Positions 5,804-6,766 of a stretch of DNA of 6,766 nucleotides are shown in pieces (the stretch's first letter is position 1; each line of letters opens with the position of its first letter). The notes under the pieces are model-generated. The model had not been told where the DNA came from. It worked only from the letters and a program-made list of their open reading frames with translations, and ran no database searches. A program made the position numbers and the translations under genes. The stretch lies in NCBI GenBank assembly GCA_029937205.1, contig JAPYQV010000152.1, positions 1-6,766 on the forward strand, given 5' to 3'. The stretch is from Alphaproteobacteria bacterium (GTDB lineage Bacteria > Pseudomonadota > Alphaproteobacteria > UBA828).

Positions 5804-6021
5804 CCATCCTCGGTATTCAGGAACTCGGCACACGCCGCGGCGGCTTGCGGCAGCGAGGCGATGTCGTAATCGCGGAAGACAGGCAGGCGCTGGACTTCCT
5901 CGCCAATCGCCATGATTTCGGCATCGGTCATTTCGCTGTCCGCCGCGGACACCATCACCATGGTTTAAATCAACGCGGTGTGATGGCTCATGGGCGCCGA
6001 TGATGAATTGTTGCTCGCCAT
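5804..6021 (-). pseudogene. Truncated TerB-family (tellurite resistance-like) gene with an in-frame stop
   Basis: From ATG at 6019-6021, with GAGGA four bases upstream, the frame reads MASNNSSSAPMSHHTALI, then TAA (5965-5967). It continues in the same frame with TMVMVSAADSEMTDAEI, EEVQRLPVFRDYD and AACAEFLNTEDG. Intact alphaproteobacterial TerB-family proteins commonly read ALIYTMVxVSAAD at this place, so a Tyr codon has probably become TAA. After LNTEDG (about 5804) the homology stops and a receiver-domain tail begins in another frame, so roughly the second half of this helical, about 140-150-residue, domain is gone. The piece starting at ATG 5961 could be read as a 63-residue ORF but ends in unrelated residues and is very unlikely to be a working protein. 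The 95 bases between this gene and the next show no further gene or convincing terminator. Confidence 0.75.
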
Positions 6022-6116
6022 AATATCCTCAAAATAAATTCGTCGTATATGGGTGAGCATCTCGTCTGTCGCACCCCGCCTCTTAGGGGATTACGCGCCG
6101 TGCCGCAAGGGCAGCA

Positions 6117-6766
6117 TCAATTCGAACGCCCGAGAAATTCCCGCACATGGGCGATGGCGTCGGCCAACCCCACCCGCTCGATCGGTGCATCGGGCGGAAA
6201 CGCGCCGAGCAGCCGGCTTGGCAGCGCCGAATCGAGCATCACAAAGACGCCCCTGTCATCGGCGCGGCGCACCAGGCGGCCATAGGCCTGTTTCAGTTTG
6301 AGGCGGGCCAGCATGTCGTCATAGCGGGCGCCGCCGAAGCGCCGCTTGCGCGCCTTGTGCAGGATATCGGGACGCGGCCACGGCACCCGGTCAAAGACGA
6401 TCAGGCGCAGGCTGCGGCCTGGCACATCGACGCCGTCGCGCACCGCATCGGTGCCGAGCAAGCAGCCATCCTCGTCGGCGCGAAAGATATCGACCAGGGT
6501 TGTGGTATCAAGCGGATCGACATGTTGCGCCCACAGGCGGAGCCCGGCTTTATCGAGCGCGCCATCGATACGCGTATGGGCCGCGCGCAGGCGCGAGATC
6601 GCGGTAAAAAGGCCGAGCGCACCGCCACCGGAAGCCAAAAACAGCTCGCGGTAAGCGGCGCCAACTTGATCGGCATCGTTGCGCCGCACATCGGTGACGA
6701 TGTAGATCCGCGTCTGTTCGCCATAATCGAACGGCGATGGCACCTCCGCACGCAGCGCCTTGGCGC
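6117..6766 (-). CDS. DinG-type (XPD/Rad3-like superfamily 2) ATP-dependent DNA helicase, C-terminal part
   Basis: The frame is open from the right edge to the TGA at 6117-6119 and gives 215 residues of the second helicase motor domain. Near the edge is SPFDYGEQTRIYIVTD. Next come ALGLFTAISRL (motif IV region), then GTDAVRDGVDVPGRSLRLIV and FDRVPWPRPD (motif V region). QAYGRLVRRADDRG (motif VI; QxxGRxxR coded at 6264-6290) follows. The tail ends with a LADAIAHVREFL helix. These are hallmarks of DinG-family 5'-3' helicases, which unwind D-loops, R-loops and G-quadruplexes during repair and recombination. The Walker A, iron-sulfur region and DEAH box lie beyond the window. The GTG at 6741-6743 is an internal codon, since homologous sequence continues upstream of it to the edge. 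The gene converges on the liv locus and is probably unrelated to it. Confidence 0.9.
   Translation of the reverse strand, partial: AKALRAEVPSPFDYGEQTRIYIVTDVRRNDADQVGAAYRELFLASGGGALGLFTAISRLRAAHTRIDGALDKAGLRLWAQHVDPLDTTTLVDIFRADEDGCLLGTDAVRDGVDVPGRSLRLIVFDRVPWPRPDILHKARKRRFGGARYDDMLARLKLKQAYGRLVRRADDRGVFVMLDSALPSRLLGAFPPDAPIERVGLADAIAHVREFLGRSN

Noticed and set aside
5637..5915. Possible 92-residue + strand protein
   Set aside because: It is the repeat read through into the antisense of the TerB-family remnant.
6060..6116. Possible terminator after the helicase gene
   Set aside because: Only short CCCC/GGGG pairing is seen on the minus strand, without a T run.
1..6766. CRISPR array, tRNA or rRNA genes
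   Set aside because: No regularly spaced short repeats and no tRNA- or rRNA-like sequence were seen on either strand.

Overview
The window looks like chromosomal DNA from a moderately GC-rich alphaproteobacterium. This is an inference from codon use, the style of the DinG-type helicase tail, the TerB-family remnant and the liv-type transporter; no taxon can be named from the sequence alone.

Layout. 1-184 is the C-terminal end of a polysaccharide-deacetylase/allantoinase-fold protein on the + strand. 189-302 is an intergenic repeat. 351-1046 is a minus-strand GntR/FCD regulator, transcribed divergently from a + strand run: a MetE-like zinc methyltransferase-fold protein (1103-2314), a periplasmic substrate-binding protein (2422-3606) and two membrane permeases of the branched-chain amino acid (HAAT) ABC family (livH 3703-4584, livM 4584-5597). 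A second copy of the repeat follows livM (5603-5742). Next come gene debris on the minus strand (5747-6021: the tail of a receiver domain abutting a TerB-family gene broken by a stop codon) and the C-terminal third or less of a DinG-type helicase (6117 to the right edge, minus strand).

How the genes may work together. The regulator, methyltransferase-like enzyme and transporter form a compact divergent locus with a 56-bp control region containing a perfect 12-bp palindrome. The simplest reading is ligand-responsive control of uptake and conversion of a small carboxylated compound. The compound cannot be named. Two things are odd. No transporter ATPase genes (livG/livF) follow livM, so the ATPase must come from elsewhere. 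The enzyme also lacks the expected zinc-ligand Glu in its third metal-site segment (Ala302-Cys303 instead).

The most distinctive non-coding signal is the repeat pair. Two direct-orientation copies about 87% identical over 95 bp flank the 5.3-kb regulator-to-livM segment, each between convergent genes. They share a 29-bp identical block and two stem-loops, one of which carries a compensatory base-pair change.
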